Shown: piece after piece, positions 39,355 through 48,685 of the stretch | Layout: the number at the start of each line of letters is the position of its first letter | Numbering within the stretch: the first letter of the stretch is position 1 | From: Nonomuraea turcica | Lineage (GTDB): Bacteria > Actinomycetota > Actinomycetes > Streptosporangiales > Streptosporangiaceae | NCBI RefSeq assembly: GCF_030718205.1 | Contig: NZ_JAUZQF010000001.1 | Span: 372,001 to 436,000, forward strand | Direction of reading: 5' to 3' | Length of the DNA: 64,000 bases | The notes under the pieces: generated by a model | Told to the model about the DNA's origin: nothing | Databases searched by the model: none | The model's input: the letters and a program-made list of their open reading frames with translations, nothing else | Translations under genes and position numbers: made by a program

Positions 39355-40644
39355 GTGAGCCGTACTCAGAACTCCGAGGACCTGTTCGCCCGCGCCCGCC
39401 AGATCGTGCCCGGGGGCGTCAACTCGCCGGTGCGCGCGTTCGGCGCGGTCGGTGGCACGCCGCGCTTCATGGCCTCAGGGCAGGGGCCCTACATCACGGA
39501 CGTGGACGGCAACCGCTACGTGGACCTGGTGTGCTCCTGGGGACCGATGATCCTCGGCCACCGGCACCCTGCGGTGGTTGAGGCCGTGTCGAATGCGGTC
39601 GCCCACGGGTTCTCGTACGGCACGGCCACGCAGGGCGAGGTCGAGCTGGCCGAGGAAATCGTCGCCAGGGTGGCCCCCGTCGAGAAGGTGCGGCTGGTCA
39701 GCTCGGGCACCGAGGCGACGATGAGCGCGGTGCGGCTGGCTCGCGGCTTCACCGGGCGGTCCAAGGTGATCAAGTTCGCCGGGTGTTACCACGGGCACGT
39801 GGACGCGTTGCTGGCCTCGGCGGGGTCCGGGGTGGCGACGTTCGGGCTGCCGGACACGCCGGGCGTGACCGGGGCGTCGGCGGCTGACACGATCGTGTTG
39901 CCGTACAACTCGATCGAGGCTGTCGAGGAGGCCTTCGCGGCTGCCGACGTGGCGTGTGTGATCACGGAGGCGTGTCCGGCGAACATGGGGGTCGTCCCGC
40001 CGCGTGACGGGTTCAACGCGCGGCTACGCGAGCTCTGCACGGCCAACGGGGCGCTGCTCATCGTGGACGAGGTGCTGACGGGCTTCCGGGTCTCGTCCGC
40101 CGGCTGGTACGGGCTGGACCCCGTCGAGGCCGACCTCATGACGTTCGGGAAGGTCATGGGCGGCGGGCTGCCGGCGGCGGCGTTCGGCGGACGGGCCGAC
40201 GTCATGGCCAACCTCGCACCGGAGGGTCCCGTCTATCAGGCGGGGACGCTGTCGGGTAACCCGCTGGCGTGCGCGGCCGGGTTGGCCACGTTGCGCGCGC
40301 TGGACGACGCAGCCTACGAGCGGGTTGACGCCGCGGCGCTCGCCGTCGGACGGGCGGCTTCAGAGGCCCTGGCCGCGGCCGGGGTGCCGCACCGGCTGCA
40401 GCGGGCGGGCAGCCTGTTCTCGATCTTCTTCAGTGACACGGACGTGACGAACTTCGACGAGGCCAAGACGCAGAACACCGCGGCGTTCACCGCGTTCTTC
40501 CACGCGATGCTGGACCAGGGTGTCTACCTGCCGCCGTCGGCGTACGAGGCGTGGTTCCTGTCCGCCGCGCACGACGATGAGGCGATCAACCGCGTCGCGG
40601 AAGCACTTCCTGCCGCCGCGAAGGCGGCTGCTGCCGTTCTTTAA
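39355..40644 (+). CDS. hemL: Glutamate-1-semialdehyde 2,1-aminomutase
   Basis: The 429-residue PLP enzyme converts glutamate-1-semialdehyde, made by HemA, to aminolevulinate for HemB. The PLP lysine is Lys266 in [20 protein letters not shown] and [12 protein letters not shown] are conserved substrate and cofactor loops. GTG 39355 fits the family start. It stands outside the rex-hem operon, separated by the vapBC remnant. Its last 59 bases overlap the convergent transporter. Confidence 0.96.
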   Translation: MSRTQNSEDLFARARQIVPGGVNSPVRAFGAVGGTPRFMASGQGPYITDVDGNRYVDLVCSWGPMILGHRHPAVVEAVSNAVAHGFSYGTATQGEVELAEEIVARVAPVEKVRLVSSGTEATMSAVRLARGFTGRSKVIKFAGCYHGHVDALLASAGSGVATFGLPDTPGVTGASAADTIVLPYNSIEAVEEAFAAADVACVITEACPANMGVVPPRDGFNARLRELCTANGALLIVDEVLTGFRVSSAGWYGLDPVEADLMTFGKVMGGGLPAAAFGGRADVMANLAPEGPVYQAGTLSGNPLACAAGLATLRALDDAAYERVDAAALAVGRAASEALAAAGVPHRLQRAGSLFSIFFSDTDVTNFDEAKTQNTAAFTAFFHAMLDQGVYLPPSAYEAWFLSAAHDDEAINRVAEALPAAAKAAAAVL

Positions 40645-41476
40645 CCCGGGTGCCGGCGTAGAGCACGCCGGCGACGATGAGGGCCGCCGCCAGGAGCTTG
40701 AGCCAGGTGAGCGGCTCGCCCGTGACCAGGGCGGCTGACGACATGCCGAAGACCGGAACGAGCAGCGTGTACGGCGCCACGGTCGAGGCGTCGTAGCGGC
40801 GTAGCAGCCATCCCCAGACGCCGAAGCCCCCCAGTGTGGAGATGAACGCGACGTAGAGGAGGGACAGCCAGCCCTCTAGGGGTGAGGCCAGCGTCGGCAC
40901 GCCCTCCAGCCACAACGACAGGAGGAGGAGTGGCGGGGCGGACAGTGCGCTGACCCAGACCATGAAGCGGAGGGAGTCCGGAGGGGCAGCGCGGCGTTGG
41001 ATGACGTTGCCGAGGCCCCAGGCGGCGGCCGCCGCCACGCATAGGGCGAAGGCGCCGATCGGGCCGGAGACGCCGAAGTCGAGTGCGACCAGGGCCAGCC
41101 CGCCGAAGGCGATGGCCAGCCCGAGCACGCGGCGGGCGGTGAGCCGCTCCCCGAGCAGCGTCACCGCGAACACGACGGTGAAGAGGGCCTGCATCTGCAG
41201 GACGAGTGAGGTGAGCCCGGCTGGCATGCCTGCTCGCATGCCCACGAGCAGAAGGCCGAACTGGCCCACCCCGATGGTGGCCGCCACCCCGGCGACCCAG
41301 CGCCAGGGGACTCCGGGACGCCCCACGATGAGCAGGGCGGGGAAGGCCGCCATGGCGAACCTGATTCCCGCGTACAGCAGGGGCGGGAAGTGCTGCAGGC
41401 CCACTTGCATGACGACGAAGTTGAAGCCCCAGACGGCTGCGAGGCCGACGGCGAGGGCGAGGTGGCGGGGGCGCAC
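40586..41476 (-). CDS. EamA/DMT-family transporter
   Basis: The 296-residue protein has ten membrane helices in two repeats of the EamA type (first repeat starting [17 protein letters not shown]). Relatives export amino acids or small metabolites. The GTG start at 41476 directly follows the stop of a 36-codon ORF, giving a TGAGTG junction. The LysR gene diverges from this unit, so it probably controls it. The C-terminus overlaps hemL. Confidence 0.9.
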   Translation of the reverse strand: MRPRHLALAVGLAAVWGFNFVVMQVGLQHFPPLLYAGIRFAMAAFPALLIVGRPGVPWRWVAGVAATIGVGQFGLLLVGMRAGMPAGLTSLVLQMQALFTVVFAVTLLGERLTARRVLGLAIAFGGLALVALDFGVSGPIGAFALCVAAAAAWGLGNVIQRRAAPPDSLRFMVWVSALSAPPLLLLSLWLEGVPTLASPLEGWLSLLYVAFISTLGGFGVWGWLLRRYDASTVAPYTLLVPVFGMSSAALVTGEPLTWLKLLAAALIVAGVLYAGTRVKERQQPPSRRQEVLPRRG

Positions 41477-41587
41477 TCAGCGAGTGGGCTTCTGGTACCG
41501 GATCCGCTGCTCGCGCGCCTGCTCGGCGAGGACCTTCAGGTACGAGGTGGAGCCCGACTGCTGCTTCTTCGACTTAATGATTCGCAT
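41477..41587 (-). CDS. Overlooked 36-codon ORF coupled to the DMT transporter
   Basis: The frame opens at ATG 41587 and encodes 36 residues starting MRIIKSKKQQSG and ending YQKPTR, then stops directly at the transporter start. About 33 of 36 codons end in G or C, the same as real genes here. The product is basic and helical with no membrane segment. It may be a small protein in its own right or a leader whose translation drives the transporter. No ribosome site is obvious. I recognise no family. Confidence 0.65.
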   Translation of the reverse strand: MRIIKSKKQQSGSTSYLKVLAEQAREQRIRYQKPTR

Positions 41588-41604
41588 GCATATATTTTCA
41601 TCCA

Positions 41605-41617
41605 CTTCAGATTGAAG
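41605..41617. promoter_or_regulatory. LysR-type dyad in the divergent promoter
   Basis: CTTCA-GAT-TGAAG is a perfect 13-base dyad between the LysR gene and the small ORF/transporter unit, 44 bases before the LysR start. This is the usual place for a LysR site that controls both directions. Confidence 0.45.
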
Positions 41618-41660
41618 GACAAGCGAGACTTTCTACGCTAAACCCTTTAGTCTGGCTTAC

Positions 41661-42581
41661 ATGTTGGACTTGAACCGGCTCAAGGCCCTTCACGCAGTGC
41701 ACATCTACGGGTCGGTGGGCGCGGCGGCCGACGCGCTCATGGTCACGCCGTCGGCCGTGTCGCAGCAGATCGCCAAGCTGGAGCGGGAGACCGGCGCCAG
41801 GCTCATGGAACGCAACGGCCGCGGCGTGCGGCTGACGGACGCGGCCGGGTTGCTGGCCGAGCACGCCGAGCGCATCCTCGCCCTGGTCGAGACCGCCGAG
41901 GCCGACTTCGAGGCACTGCGCGGCGAGGTCGTCGGCCGGCTGAACATCGCGGCCTTCCCCACCGCGACCCGCGGCATCATGCCGAAGGCGCTGGCCGCGC
42001 TCCGCGAGCGCCACCCCGACCTGTGGATCCAACTCAACGAGCGCGAGCCCGAGCGGGTCGTCCGCGACGTGGCCAGGGGCGAGCTGGACCTGGGCGTCAT
42101 CCAGGACTGGCTCAACAGGCCGATGGCGCTGCCCGACGGCCTGTCCAAGGCCACGCTGCTCGACGACATCGCCGACGTGGCCCTGCCCGCCGGTCACCCG
42201 CTCGCCGATGCCAGGGAGGTGGAGCTGGCCGACCTGCACGGCGAGCGCTGGATCAGCTCCTCGCCCGGCACCGTCTGCCACGACTGGCTGGTGTTCACGC
42301 TGCGCAACGCCTCGCTGGAGCCGGTGATCGCGTGCATGGCGGACGAATACCCGACCCAGCTCGCGCTGGTGGCGGCCGGCCTGGGCTGCGCCATCGTGCC
42401 GCGGCTCGGCCGCGACTGCGTGCCCGCCGGTGTGCGGCTGGTGCCGATCAGGCCGCGGCAGTCGCGCCGCATCTATGCGGTGTGGCGGGCGGACGCGGCG
42501 CGCCGTCCCGCGATCAGGGCTTTGGTCGAGGCTCTCGCCGAGGCGAGCAGGGTGCAGGAGAACGCCTGGGCGGTCAACTGA
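41661..42581 (+). CDS. LysR-family transcriptional regulator
   Basis: The 306-residue regulator has an N-terminal winged helix (about residues 4-64; VGAAADALMVTPSAVSQQIAKL) and a type-2 periplasmic-binding-like effector domain (about 88-295). It diverges from the DMT transporter, which LysR proteins commonly activate when the exported molecule accumulates. The effector is unknown. Confidence 0.92.
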   Translation: MLDLNRLKALHAVHIYGSVGAAADALMVTPSAVSQQIAKLERETGARLMERNGRGVRLTDAAGLLAEHAERILALVETAEADFEALRGEVVGRLNIAAFPTATRGIMPKALAALRERHPDLWIQLNEREPERVVRDVARGELDLGVIQDWLNRPMALPDGLSKATLLDDIADVALPAGHPLADAREVELADLHGERWISSSPGTVCHDWLVFTLRNASLEPVIACMADEYPTQLALVAAGLGCAIVPRLGRDCVPAGVRLVPIRPRQSRRIYAVWRADAARRPAIRALVEALAEASRVQENAWAVN

Positions 42582-42618
42582 CCGTGTGACCTGATCCAGC
42601 GGATAGGCTTTCCACACC

Positions 42619-43257
42619 ATGGCTGAAACCACCGTCGTCCACCTTCTGCGCCACGGTGAGGTGCACAATCCCAGCGGCATCCTCTACGGCAGGCTGCCCG
42701 ACTACCACCTGTCCGAGACAGGTCAGCTCATGGCCGAGACGGTCGCCAAGGCCGTCGGCGGTCGTGACATCGTGGCTCTCTACAGCTCGCCGCTGGAGCG
42801 TGCCCTGGAGACCGCGGCCCCGCTCGCCGAGAAGCTCGGCCTGGAGATCCAGCAGGACATCCGGCTGATCGAGGCCGGCAACCTTCTGGAGGGCCGCCCG
42901 GTCGGGCAGGGGATGGCGCTGTTTCGCGACTGGCGCAACTACCGCTATTTCTGGAACCCGCTGCGCCCGTCATGGGGCGAGGCATACCCGGCCATCGTCG
43001 AGCGCATGAAGTCGATGGTCGAGGAGGCCAGGGCGGCGGCACGCGGGCACGAGGCCGTGCTCGTCAGCCACCAGCTCCCGATCTGGGCGATCAGGATGGC
43101 CGCCGAGGGCCGCAGGCTCTGGCACGATCCCCGGCGCAGGCAGTGCGCGCTGGCCAGCCTCACCACGCTCACGTTCGACGGCAACCGGCTGATCAGCATC
43201 GGCTACAGCGAGCCCGCCGGGTCGCTGAACGCCGGGCCGTCCGTGCCTGGCGCATGA
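42619..43257 (+). CDS. Histidine phosphatase-family protein
   Basis: The 212-residue protein has the RHGE signature (LLRHGEVHN, catalytic His about residue 10), the phosphate pocket Arg in the SPLERALETA segment, and the second catalytic His in the VSHQLPIW loop near 155. Phosphoglycerate mutase-like phosphatases vary widely in substrate. It precedes the cytochrome c maturation operon by 87 bases containing palindromes, so it is probably transcribed separately. Confidence 0.9.
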   Translation: MAETTVVHLLRHGEVHNPSGILYGRLPDYHLSETGQLMAETVAKAVGGRDIVALYSSPLERALETAAPLAEKLGLEIQQDIRLIEAGNLLEGRPVGQGMALFRDWRNYRYFWNPLRPSWGEAYPAIVERMKSMVEEARAAARGHEAVLVSHQLPIWAIRMAAEGRRLWHDPRRRQCALASLTTLTFDGNRLISIGYSEPAGSLNAGPSVPGA

Positions 43258-43294
43258 TCCCGAGGTCACCCGATGTCAGGGGCGTACGGCCCCG

Positions 43295-43330
43295 CCGGTA
43301 GAGTTGCAAGCTCTACCGGTTGTAGTACAA
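43295..43330. promoter_or_regulatory. Palindromes before the cytochrome c maturation operon
   Basis: CCGGTAGAG-N7-CTCTACCGG (43295-43319) is a perfect 9-base-arm dyad; TTGTA-G-TACAA (43320-43330) abuts it, just before the resA ribosome site. The first may terminate the phosphatase transcript or bind a regulator; the second could be an operator. No factor can be named. Confidence 0.4.
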
Positions 43331-43344
43331 GGAGATCTTCCTCC

Positions 43345-43911
43345 GTGCGCGCCAAGTCCATCTCCCTCGTCCTCCTGGCCGTGCTGGTCGGGGGCTGCGC
43401 CGGCAACCAGAGCGGGCAGCCGCAGGCGGGTGACACCCGGTTCGTCGCGGGCGACGGGAAGATGCAGGTGTTCGCCGCGGGCGAGCGCAAGGCCGCACCG
43501 GCCATCCAAGGTCCGACCCTCGACGGGGGCAACGCCTCGCTGGCCGCGCACAAGGGCAAGGTCGTGGTGCTCAACTTCTGGGCGTCGTGGTGCGGCCCGT
43601 GCCGGGCGGAGGCGCCGGTGCTCAAGGAGGTCGCGGCCAAGACCAAGAGCAGCGGCGTGGAGTTCCTGGGCGTCGACTTCAAGGACCGCCAGGCCGACGC
43701 GCTGGCGTTCGAGCGCTCCGAGAAGACCGGCTACCCCTCGATCTTCGACCAGCCGGGCAAGGTGGCGCTGGCCTTCCAGGGCACCGTGCCGCCGGCGGCC
43801 ATCCCCTCCACGCTGATCATCGACAAGCAGGGCAGGATCGCGGCCAGGGCGCTGGGCGCGGTCAAATACACCGACTTGATGGACACCGTGACCAAGGTGC
43901 GCGATGAATGA
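43345..43911 (+). CDS. resA: ResA/TlpA-like thiol-disulfide oxidoreductase (lipoprotein)
   Basis: The 188-residue protein is an extracytoplasmic thioredoxin-fold reductase that keeps apocytochrome CxxCH thiols reduced. A lipoprotein signal ends at LVGGC (Cys about 17); the catalytic motif is WCGPC (in [13 protein letters not shown], about residues 76-92), with the cis-Pro segment IPSTL near 154. GTG 43345 follows AAGGAG. It overlaps ccdA by 8 bases, so the operon is coupled. Confidence 0.92.
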   Translation: MRAKSISLVLLAVLVGGCAGNQSGQPQAGDTRFVAGDGKMQVFAAGERKAAPAIQGPTLDGGNASLAAHKGKVVVLNFWASWCGPCRAEAPVLKEVAAKTKSSGVEFLGVDFKDRQADALAFERSEKTGYPSIFDQPGKVALAFQGTVPPAAIPSTLIIDKQGRIAARALGAVKYTDLMDTVTKVRDE

Positions 43912-44626
43912 CGTCGTGGCCTCCGGGTCGCTGCTGCTGGCGGTGCCGATCGCGGTGCTGGCCGGGGTGGTGTCGTTCCTGTCGCCGTGCGTGCTGCCGC
44001 TGGTGCCGGGCTACCTGTCGTACGTGACGGGCATGAGCGCCGACCCCAAGCGGGGACGGCTGGTGCTCGGGACGGCGTTGTTCGTGGCCGGCTTCGGCGT
44101 GGTGTTCGTGCTCAGCGGGGCGTTGTTCGGCGCGCTCGGGTCGGTGCTGCTGGGCAACGCCGAGATCATCACGCGGGTGCTCGGGGTGCTGACGATCCTG
44201 CTCGGGCTGGCGTTCCTGGGCGTGGTGCCCGGGTTGATGCGGGACGTGCGGATCCACCGGTTGCCGGCCGCGGGGCTGGCCGGGGCGCCGCTGCTCGGGG
44301 TGGTGTTCGGGCTGGGGTGGACGCCGTGCATCGGCCCCACGCTGGCCGTCGTGCTCGCGCTCGGGCTCAACGAGGGCAGTGCCGCCCGCGGGGCGCTCCT
44401 GGCCGTGGCGTACGCGCTGGGCCTCGGGCTGCCGTTCGTGGGCGCGGCGCTCGCGTACAGCAAGGCGCTGCGCACGTTCCGGGCCATCCGCAAGCACTCA
44501 CGTCTGATCACCAGGATCGGCGGCGGCATGATGGTGGCCGTCGGCCTGCTGCTGGTGACCGGGGTTTGGGGACAGATGATCGCCGGCATGCAGGGGCTGA
44601 TCGGCGCATTCGAGCCGGTGATCTGA
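43904..44626 (+). CDS. ccdA: Cytochrome c biogenesis protein CcdA
   Basis: The 240-residue membrane protein has six helices and the two redox cysteines of the family, one in [19 protein letters not shown] (about residues 24-42) and one in WTPCIGPTL (about 139-147). It passes electrons from cytoplasmic thioredoxin to ResA. Its stop codon overlaps the resB start by one base. Confidence 0.95.
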   Translation: MNDVVASGSLLLAVPIAVLAGVVSFLSPCVLPLVPGYLSYVTGMSADPKRGRLVLGTALFVAGFGVVFVLSGALFGALGSVLLGNAEIITRVLGVLTILLGLAFLGVVPGLMRDVRIHRLPAAGLAGAPLLGVVFGLGWTPCIGPTLAVVLALGLNEGSAARGALLAVAYALGLGLPFVGAALAYSKALRTFRAIRKHSRLITRIGGGMMVAVGLLLVTGVWGQMIAGMQGLIGAFEPVI

Positions 44627-46197
44627 TGAGCGTTCAGGAGCTGGAGAAGGAGCAGGCGCCCAAGCAGGCCGGGTTCGGGCTGGTGGGCTGGCTGCGGTGG
44701 GGGTGGCGCACGCTCACCTCGATGCGGACGGCGCTGATCCTGCTGTTCCTGCTGGCGCTCGGCTCGGTGCCCGGCTCGCTGGTGCCGCAGCGCGGCGTCG
44801 AGCCCGACAAGGTGGCGCGGCTCTACGAACAGAACCCGGCGCTGGCCGAGTGGTACGACAGGTTCCAGCTGTTCGAGGTGTTCACCTCCACCTGGTTCGC
44901 GGCCGTCTACCTGCTGCTGTTCACCTCGCTGATCGGCTGCGTCATCCCGCGCACCGCGACCTACCTGCGCGAGCTGCGCCGCAAGCCGCCCGCCGCGCCG
45001 AAAAACCTGTCGCGGCTGCCCCACGCGGCCGCGTTCGAGGGGGACCTGGAGGTCGAGGAGGCCGCCCGGCGGCTGCGCAAGCTGCGCTTCCGCGTCGTGA
45101 CCGGGGACAGCTGGGTGTCGGCGGAGAAGGGCTACCTGCGGGAGACGGGAAACCTGTTCTTTCACATCGCCCTGCTCGGCATCCTGCTCGCGATCGGCGC
45201 GGGCTCCTTGTTCGGCTACCGCGGCAACGTCCTGGTCGTGGAGGGTGACGGGTTCGCCAACACGGTGGCCGCCTACGACCGGTACATCCCGGGCAGTCAG
45301 GTCTCGGCCGAGTCACTGGAGCCGTTCTCGCTCCAGCTGGCCGACTTCAAGGTCGCCTACCAGGTCGCGGGCGACAAGAAGGGGCAGGCGCTCGACTACA
45401 CAGCGCATCTCAAGGTCAACGACTCGCCGGACGCGCCCGCCAGGGACTTCGACCTCAAGGTCAACACGCCGCTCGAGGTCAACGGCACGCAGACCTACCT
45501 GATCGGCAACGGCTACGCCCCCGTCTTCAAGGTCACCGACGGCAAGGGCCAGGTGGCGTTCGAGGGCGCGGTGCCGTGCTTGATCGAGGACAAGGCCACG
45601 ATGACCTCGGGATGCGTGGTCAAGGCGCCGGACGCGCAGCCGGAGCAGCTGGGTTTCCTGCTGCGGTTCCTGCCCACCAGCGTGCCGCTGACCGACGGCA
45701 CCTACGCCTCCGCCTTCCCCGGGGAGCTCAACCCCGAGGTGCAGCTCATCGGGGCCTTCTCCGGCGACCTGGGCATGCGCTCGGGCAAGCCGCAGTCGGT
45801 TTACGAGCTCGCGCCGCCCGACGTCATGAAGAAGCTCAAGCCGCTCGTCATGGGCACGAACGTGCCCAAGCCGCTCGCCGCCGGGCAGTCGGTCGACCTG
45901 CCGGAAGGGGCGGGCAAGCTGGAGTTCGTGGGGGTGAAGGAGTGGATCACCCTCCAGATCGCCTACGACCCGGGACGGGTGCCCGCCCTGGTGTTCGCCG
46001 GGACGGCCGTCGTCGCCATCGCGCTCTCGCTCATGATCCGGCGGCGCAGGGTCTTCGTGCGGGTCAAGGAGGGCCCCGATGGGGGCAGGGTCGAGGTGGG
46101 CGGCCTGACCCGCACCGAGGGCTCCGCAGCGGGCTTCGCCGAGGAGTTCGCCGACATCGTCAAGGTTCTATCGGCAGGAGAGAAGGATGTCCGCTGA
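44626..46197 (+). CDS. resB: Cytochrome c biogenesis protein ResB (Ccs1)
   Basis: The 523-residue protein has an N-terminal helix (about residues 35-57; MRTALILLFLLALGSVPGS), two more helices near 85-105 and 165-185, a large extracytoplasmic domain, and a C-terminal helix near 455-475. With CcsA it forms the System II heme lyase that carries heme across the membrane and joins it to apocytochromes. ATG 44626 overlaps the ccdA stop; an open frame continues far upstream inside ccdA but is a shadow. Confidence 0.94.
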   Translation: MSVQELEKEQAPKQAGFGLVGWLRWGWRTLTSMRTALILLFLLALGSVPGSLVPQRGVEPDKVARLYEQNPALAEWYDRFQLFEVFTSTWFAAVYLLLFTSLIGCVIPRTATYLRELRRKPPAAPKNLSRLPHAAAFEGDLEVEEAARRLRKLRFRVVTGDSWVSAEKGYLRETGNLFFHIALLGILLAIGAGSLFGYRGNVLVVEGDGFANTVAAYDRYIPGSQVSAESLEPFSLQLADFKVAYQVAGDKKGQALDYTAHLKVNDSPDAPARDFDLKVNTPLEVNGTQTYLIGNGYAPVFKVTDGKGQVAFEGAVPCLIEDKATMTSGCVVKAPDAQPEQLGFLLRFLPTSVPLTDGTYASAFPGELNPEVQLIGAFSGDLGMRSGKPQSVYELAPPDVMKKLKPLVMGTNVPKPLAAGQSVDLPEGAGKLEFVGVKEWITLQIAYDPGRVPALVFAGTAVVAIALSLMIRRRRVFVRVKEGPDGGRVEVGGLTRTEGSAAGFAEEFADIVKVLSAGEKDVR

Positions 46198-47242
46198 GCA
46201 ACTGGCCGAGGCGAGCGACTATTTCGTCGTCGCCGCGGTCCTGCTCTACGTCTTCGCCATGGTCGCCTTCGCGACCGAGCTGGCCTTCGGACGCTTCCGG
46301 CCGGGCAAGAAGGCCGACGGGGCCGACGCCGAGCGGCATGCCGTCCGGCAACCGGTGGCGGTCGGAGTGGCTGCGGCCGGCGCCGTCGACGCCGCCGCGG
46401 ATTCCGGCAGCGGCGACGCGGTGTCCGTTGCCCACGGATCCACGGCGGGCGACCTGGGCGCGGTGCGGCCAGGCGGAGCGACCGTGGCCGGAGAGGCCGA
46501 GGGCCACGACGGGCAGTCGCCGGGGGCGGCCAGGGCCGGGACGGTGGCGCTGGTGCTCGCCTGGGTCGGTTGGGTTGCCAACCTGGGGGCCATCGCCACC
46601 CGCGGCCTGGCCGTGGAGCGGTGGCCGTGGGGCAACATGTACGAGTTCGTGGTGGCCATCTGCTTCGCCGCCGTGACCGCGTTCCTCGGCACCCAGCTGC
46701 GCCACAACGTCCGCTTCCTCGGCGCTTTCGTCATGGTGACGGCCGCGCTCGGGCTCGGGCTCGCCGTCAAGGTGTTCTACACGGCCGCGGGCCCGGTGGT
46801 GCCCGCGCTGAACTCGTACTGGATCGCCATCCACGTCACCGCGGCGATCATCGCCAGCGGCCTGCTGACCATGGCCGGGGTCGCCGGCATCCTCTATCTG
46901 CTGCGCGGGGACGGGATGTCCCGCCTGCCGGCCCGTGAGGACCTGGAGCGGGTGGCGCACCGGGCGATCGTGTTTGCCTTCCCGCTGTGGACGTTCGCGG
47001 TGATCGCTGGAGCGTTGTGGGCGGACCGCGCGTGGGGCCGCTACTGGGGCTGGGACCCCAAGGAGGTCTGGTCGTTCATCACGTGGGTGGCTTACGCGGC
47101 CTACCTCCACGCCAGGGTGACGGCCGGATGGCGCGGGCGGGCCGCGACGATCGTGCAACTGGTGGCGTTCGCCTGCCTGCTGTTCAACCTGATCGGCGTC
47201 AACATCTTCATCAGCGGTCTGCACAGCTACGCCGACGTGTGA
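46187..47242 (+). CDS. ccsA: Cytochrome c biogenesis protein CcsA/CcsB (heme handling)
   Basis: The 351-residue protein has about eight helices and the tryptophan-rich WWD signature WGRYWGWDPKEVWSFITW (about residues 281-298), with flanking histidines near 218 and 264 as heme ligands. A low-complexity linker (about 45-120) separates the first helix from the rest. It overlaps resB by 11 bases, completing resA-ccdA-resB-ccsA. Products are the c-type cytochromes of the respiratory chain. Confidence 0.94.
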   Translation: MSAEQLAEASDYFVVAAVLLYVFAMVAFATELAFGRFRPGKKADGADAERHAVRQPVAVGVAAAGAVDAAADSGSGDAVSVAHGSTAGDLGAVRPGGATVAGEAEGHDGQSPGAARAGTVALVLAWVGWVANLGAIATRGLAVERWPWGNMYEFVVAICFAAVTAFLGTQLRHNVRFLGAFVMVTAALGLGLAVKVFYTAAGPVVPALNSYWIAIHVTAAIIASGLLTMAGVAGILYLLRGDGMSRLPAREDLERVAHRAIVFAFPLWTFAVIAGALWADRAWGRYWGWDPKEVWSFITWVAYAAYLHARVTAGWRGRAATIVQLVAFACLLFNLIGVNIFISGLHSYADV

Positions 47243-47243
47243 C

Positions 47244-47555
47244 CTAGCCCAGGTCGTCACCCCGCATCCGGCGGTCGAGGTCGCGCAGGAAGTCAGGGTC
47301 GTCGTCGGGACCCTTCGGCACGCCGGGGCCGGGGGGCACCGGCCAGACCTCCCGCGGGGTCCGCGGGCGGCCGCGCGCCAGCCAGACCAGGCCGCCGAGC
47401 AGTGGGACCAGCACGACGACCAGGATCCACAGGGCCTTTGGTACGTTCCTAACCTCGTCTTCCGGTGAAGTGATCACGTCGAAGATGGAAAAGAGCCAGA
47501 AGGCCAGCAGCGCCAGGCCGATCAGAACACCTGCCATGCCCGAACTGTAAGCCAT
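47244..47555 (-). CDS. PLDc_N-domain membrane protein
   Basis: The 103-residue protein has two membrane helices (about residues 9-26 and 40-58) in the phospholipase-D-nuclease N-terminal-domain pattern (AFWLFSIFDVITSPEDEVRN), followed by a Pro-rich cytosolic tail, and no catalytic HKD motif. Such proteins are widespread and unstudied. The start is uncertain: ATG 47555 or ATG 47537, neither with a good ribosome site. It converges on ccsA with one base between. Confidence 0.75.
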   Translation of the reverse strand: MAYSSGMAGVLIGLALLAFWLFSIFDVITSPEDEVRNVPKALWILVVVLVPLLGGLVWLARGRPRTPREVWPVPPGPGVPKGPDDDPDFLRDLDRRMRGDDLG

Positions 47556-47660
47556 TCGCGACGTGATCGTGCTTCCGGTTGTCCCGTTTCGGGTGACTTG
47601 GAGAAGATCCCCGTCGTACCGTGGAGTGTCCGCAGGCTGCCACGGGCGTTGAGGGGTGCG

Positions 47661-48674
47661 ATGGCCTTTTCCAACGACAAGGGCCGCCATCGTCGTGGCC
47701 GCTGGTGGCGGCGTGGGTCGTACCTGTTCTCGCGCCGTGCGGAGGCCCCGCGAGGGGCGGAGCGCTCATTCTGGTCCAACGCCCGTGAGAGGCTCCAGGA
47801 GGCCCGGAGCCGCTCGCCGGAGGGCCAAGGGCTCAACGGCGCCAAACGACGCCGCTGGCCGGGCGCTGAGCGGCCGGAGCGGCCGTTGTGGCCGGGCGAG
47901 CACGAGCGGGCACGTCCCGAGGCTCAGAAGACGACCTGGGACGGCTTCGCGGTGCGCGAACGCCAGGAGCTGTCCGCGGCCGTGATGGAGCGCCCCCGCT
48001 ACGCCTGGTACGACTTCGAGCTCGACGACCGCCCCCTCAGGGCGCAACCGCACCGGCCGGACGTGCCGTCCATGGGCGACGGCCTGCGCCACTGCGGGAA
48101 GCTGGAGCGGATCCTGCACCGCCAGTGGGACGCCAGGCTGGGCCCGCCGCCGCCCGACGTCGTCCGCGCCGTCGAGAGCCTCGCCAGGCTGCCCGACCGG
48201 CTGAAGGAGAAGCTCGCGAACGGCCTGGAGGGCATCTACGTCGGCCCCGGCGGCGTGCCCGACCTCGACGACATGGGCTACTTACGCGGCGCCCCGTTAC
48301 CGTCCGGCCGCGCCACGTGGGACATCTGCGCCGGCGCCTACGGCGACCGCAAGATCGTCGTGGGTGACCGCCCCTCGCCCACTCCTGACGTGATGATGCA
48401 CGAGGTCGGCCACGCCATCGACGACATCGACTCGGCCTACGGCGACTGGGTATCCGATTCGCCAGAGTTCGTGCACCTCTACGAGGGGGCCAGGCCCATC
48501 CTCGCCTCGGCCTTCCACCGCCAGGGCGGCGGGCTCGGGCGCAAGGAGTTCTTCGCCGACGCCTTCGCCGCCATCGCCGCCCGGCAGCGTCCCGCGCTCG
48601 TCGACATGCTCGGGGGCGACACGCGGATGGCGCTCAACGTCATGCTGTTCTTCAACCGGCGCTACGGAATCTAG
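47661..48674 (+). CDS. Putative zinc metalloprotease (lethal-factor-like HExxH)
   Basis: The 337-residue protein has a basic, Trp-rich disordered N-terminus (about residues 1-95) and no signal peptide, then a C-terminal catalytic domain with HEVGH at residues 247-251 followed by AID, and a downstream KEFFADAFAAIA segment near 294-305 supplying a probable third ligand Glu. This spacing recalls anthrax-lethal-factor-like (ATLF) peptidases found in bacterial toxins. Two leucines are TTA codons (48282-48284 and 48297-48299). ATG 47661 follows GAGGGG. A small acidic protein gene starts 11 bases after its stop and may be a partner. Confidence 0.68.
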   Translation: MAFSNDKGRHRRGRWWRRGSYLFSRRAEAPRGAERSFWSNARERLQEARSRSPEGQGLNGAKRRRWPGAERPERPLWPGEHERARPEAQKTTWDGFAVRERQELSAAVMERPRYAWYDFELDDRPLRAQPHRPDVPSMGDGLRHCGKLERILHRQWDARLGPPPPDVVRAVESLARLPDRLKEKLANGLEGIYVGPGGVPDLDDMGYLRGAPLPSGRATWDICAGAYGDRKIVVGDRPSPTPDVMMHEVGHAIDDIDSAYGDWVSDSPEFVHLYEGARPILASAFHRQGGGLGRKEFFADAFAAIAARQRPALVDMLGGDTRMALNVMLFFNRRYGI

Positions 48675-48685
48675 GTGGTTCGGTC

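Noticed and set aside
43987-44625. Upstream extension of the ResB frame through ccdA
   Set aside because: It overlaps the certain ccdA gene in another frame; the ATG at 44626 with the ccdA stop overlap is the natural start.
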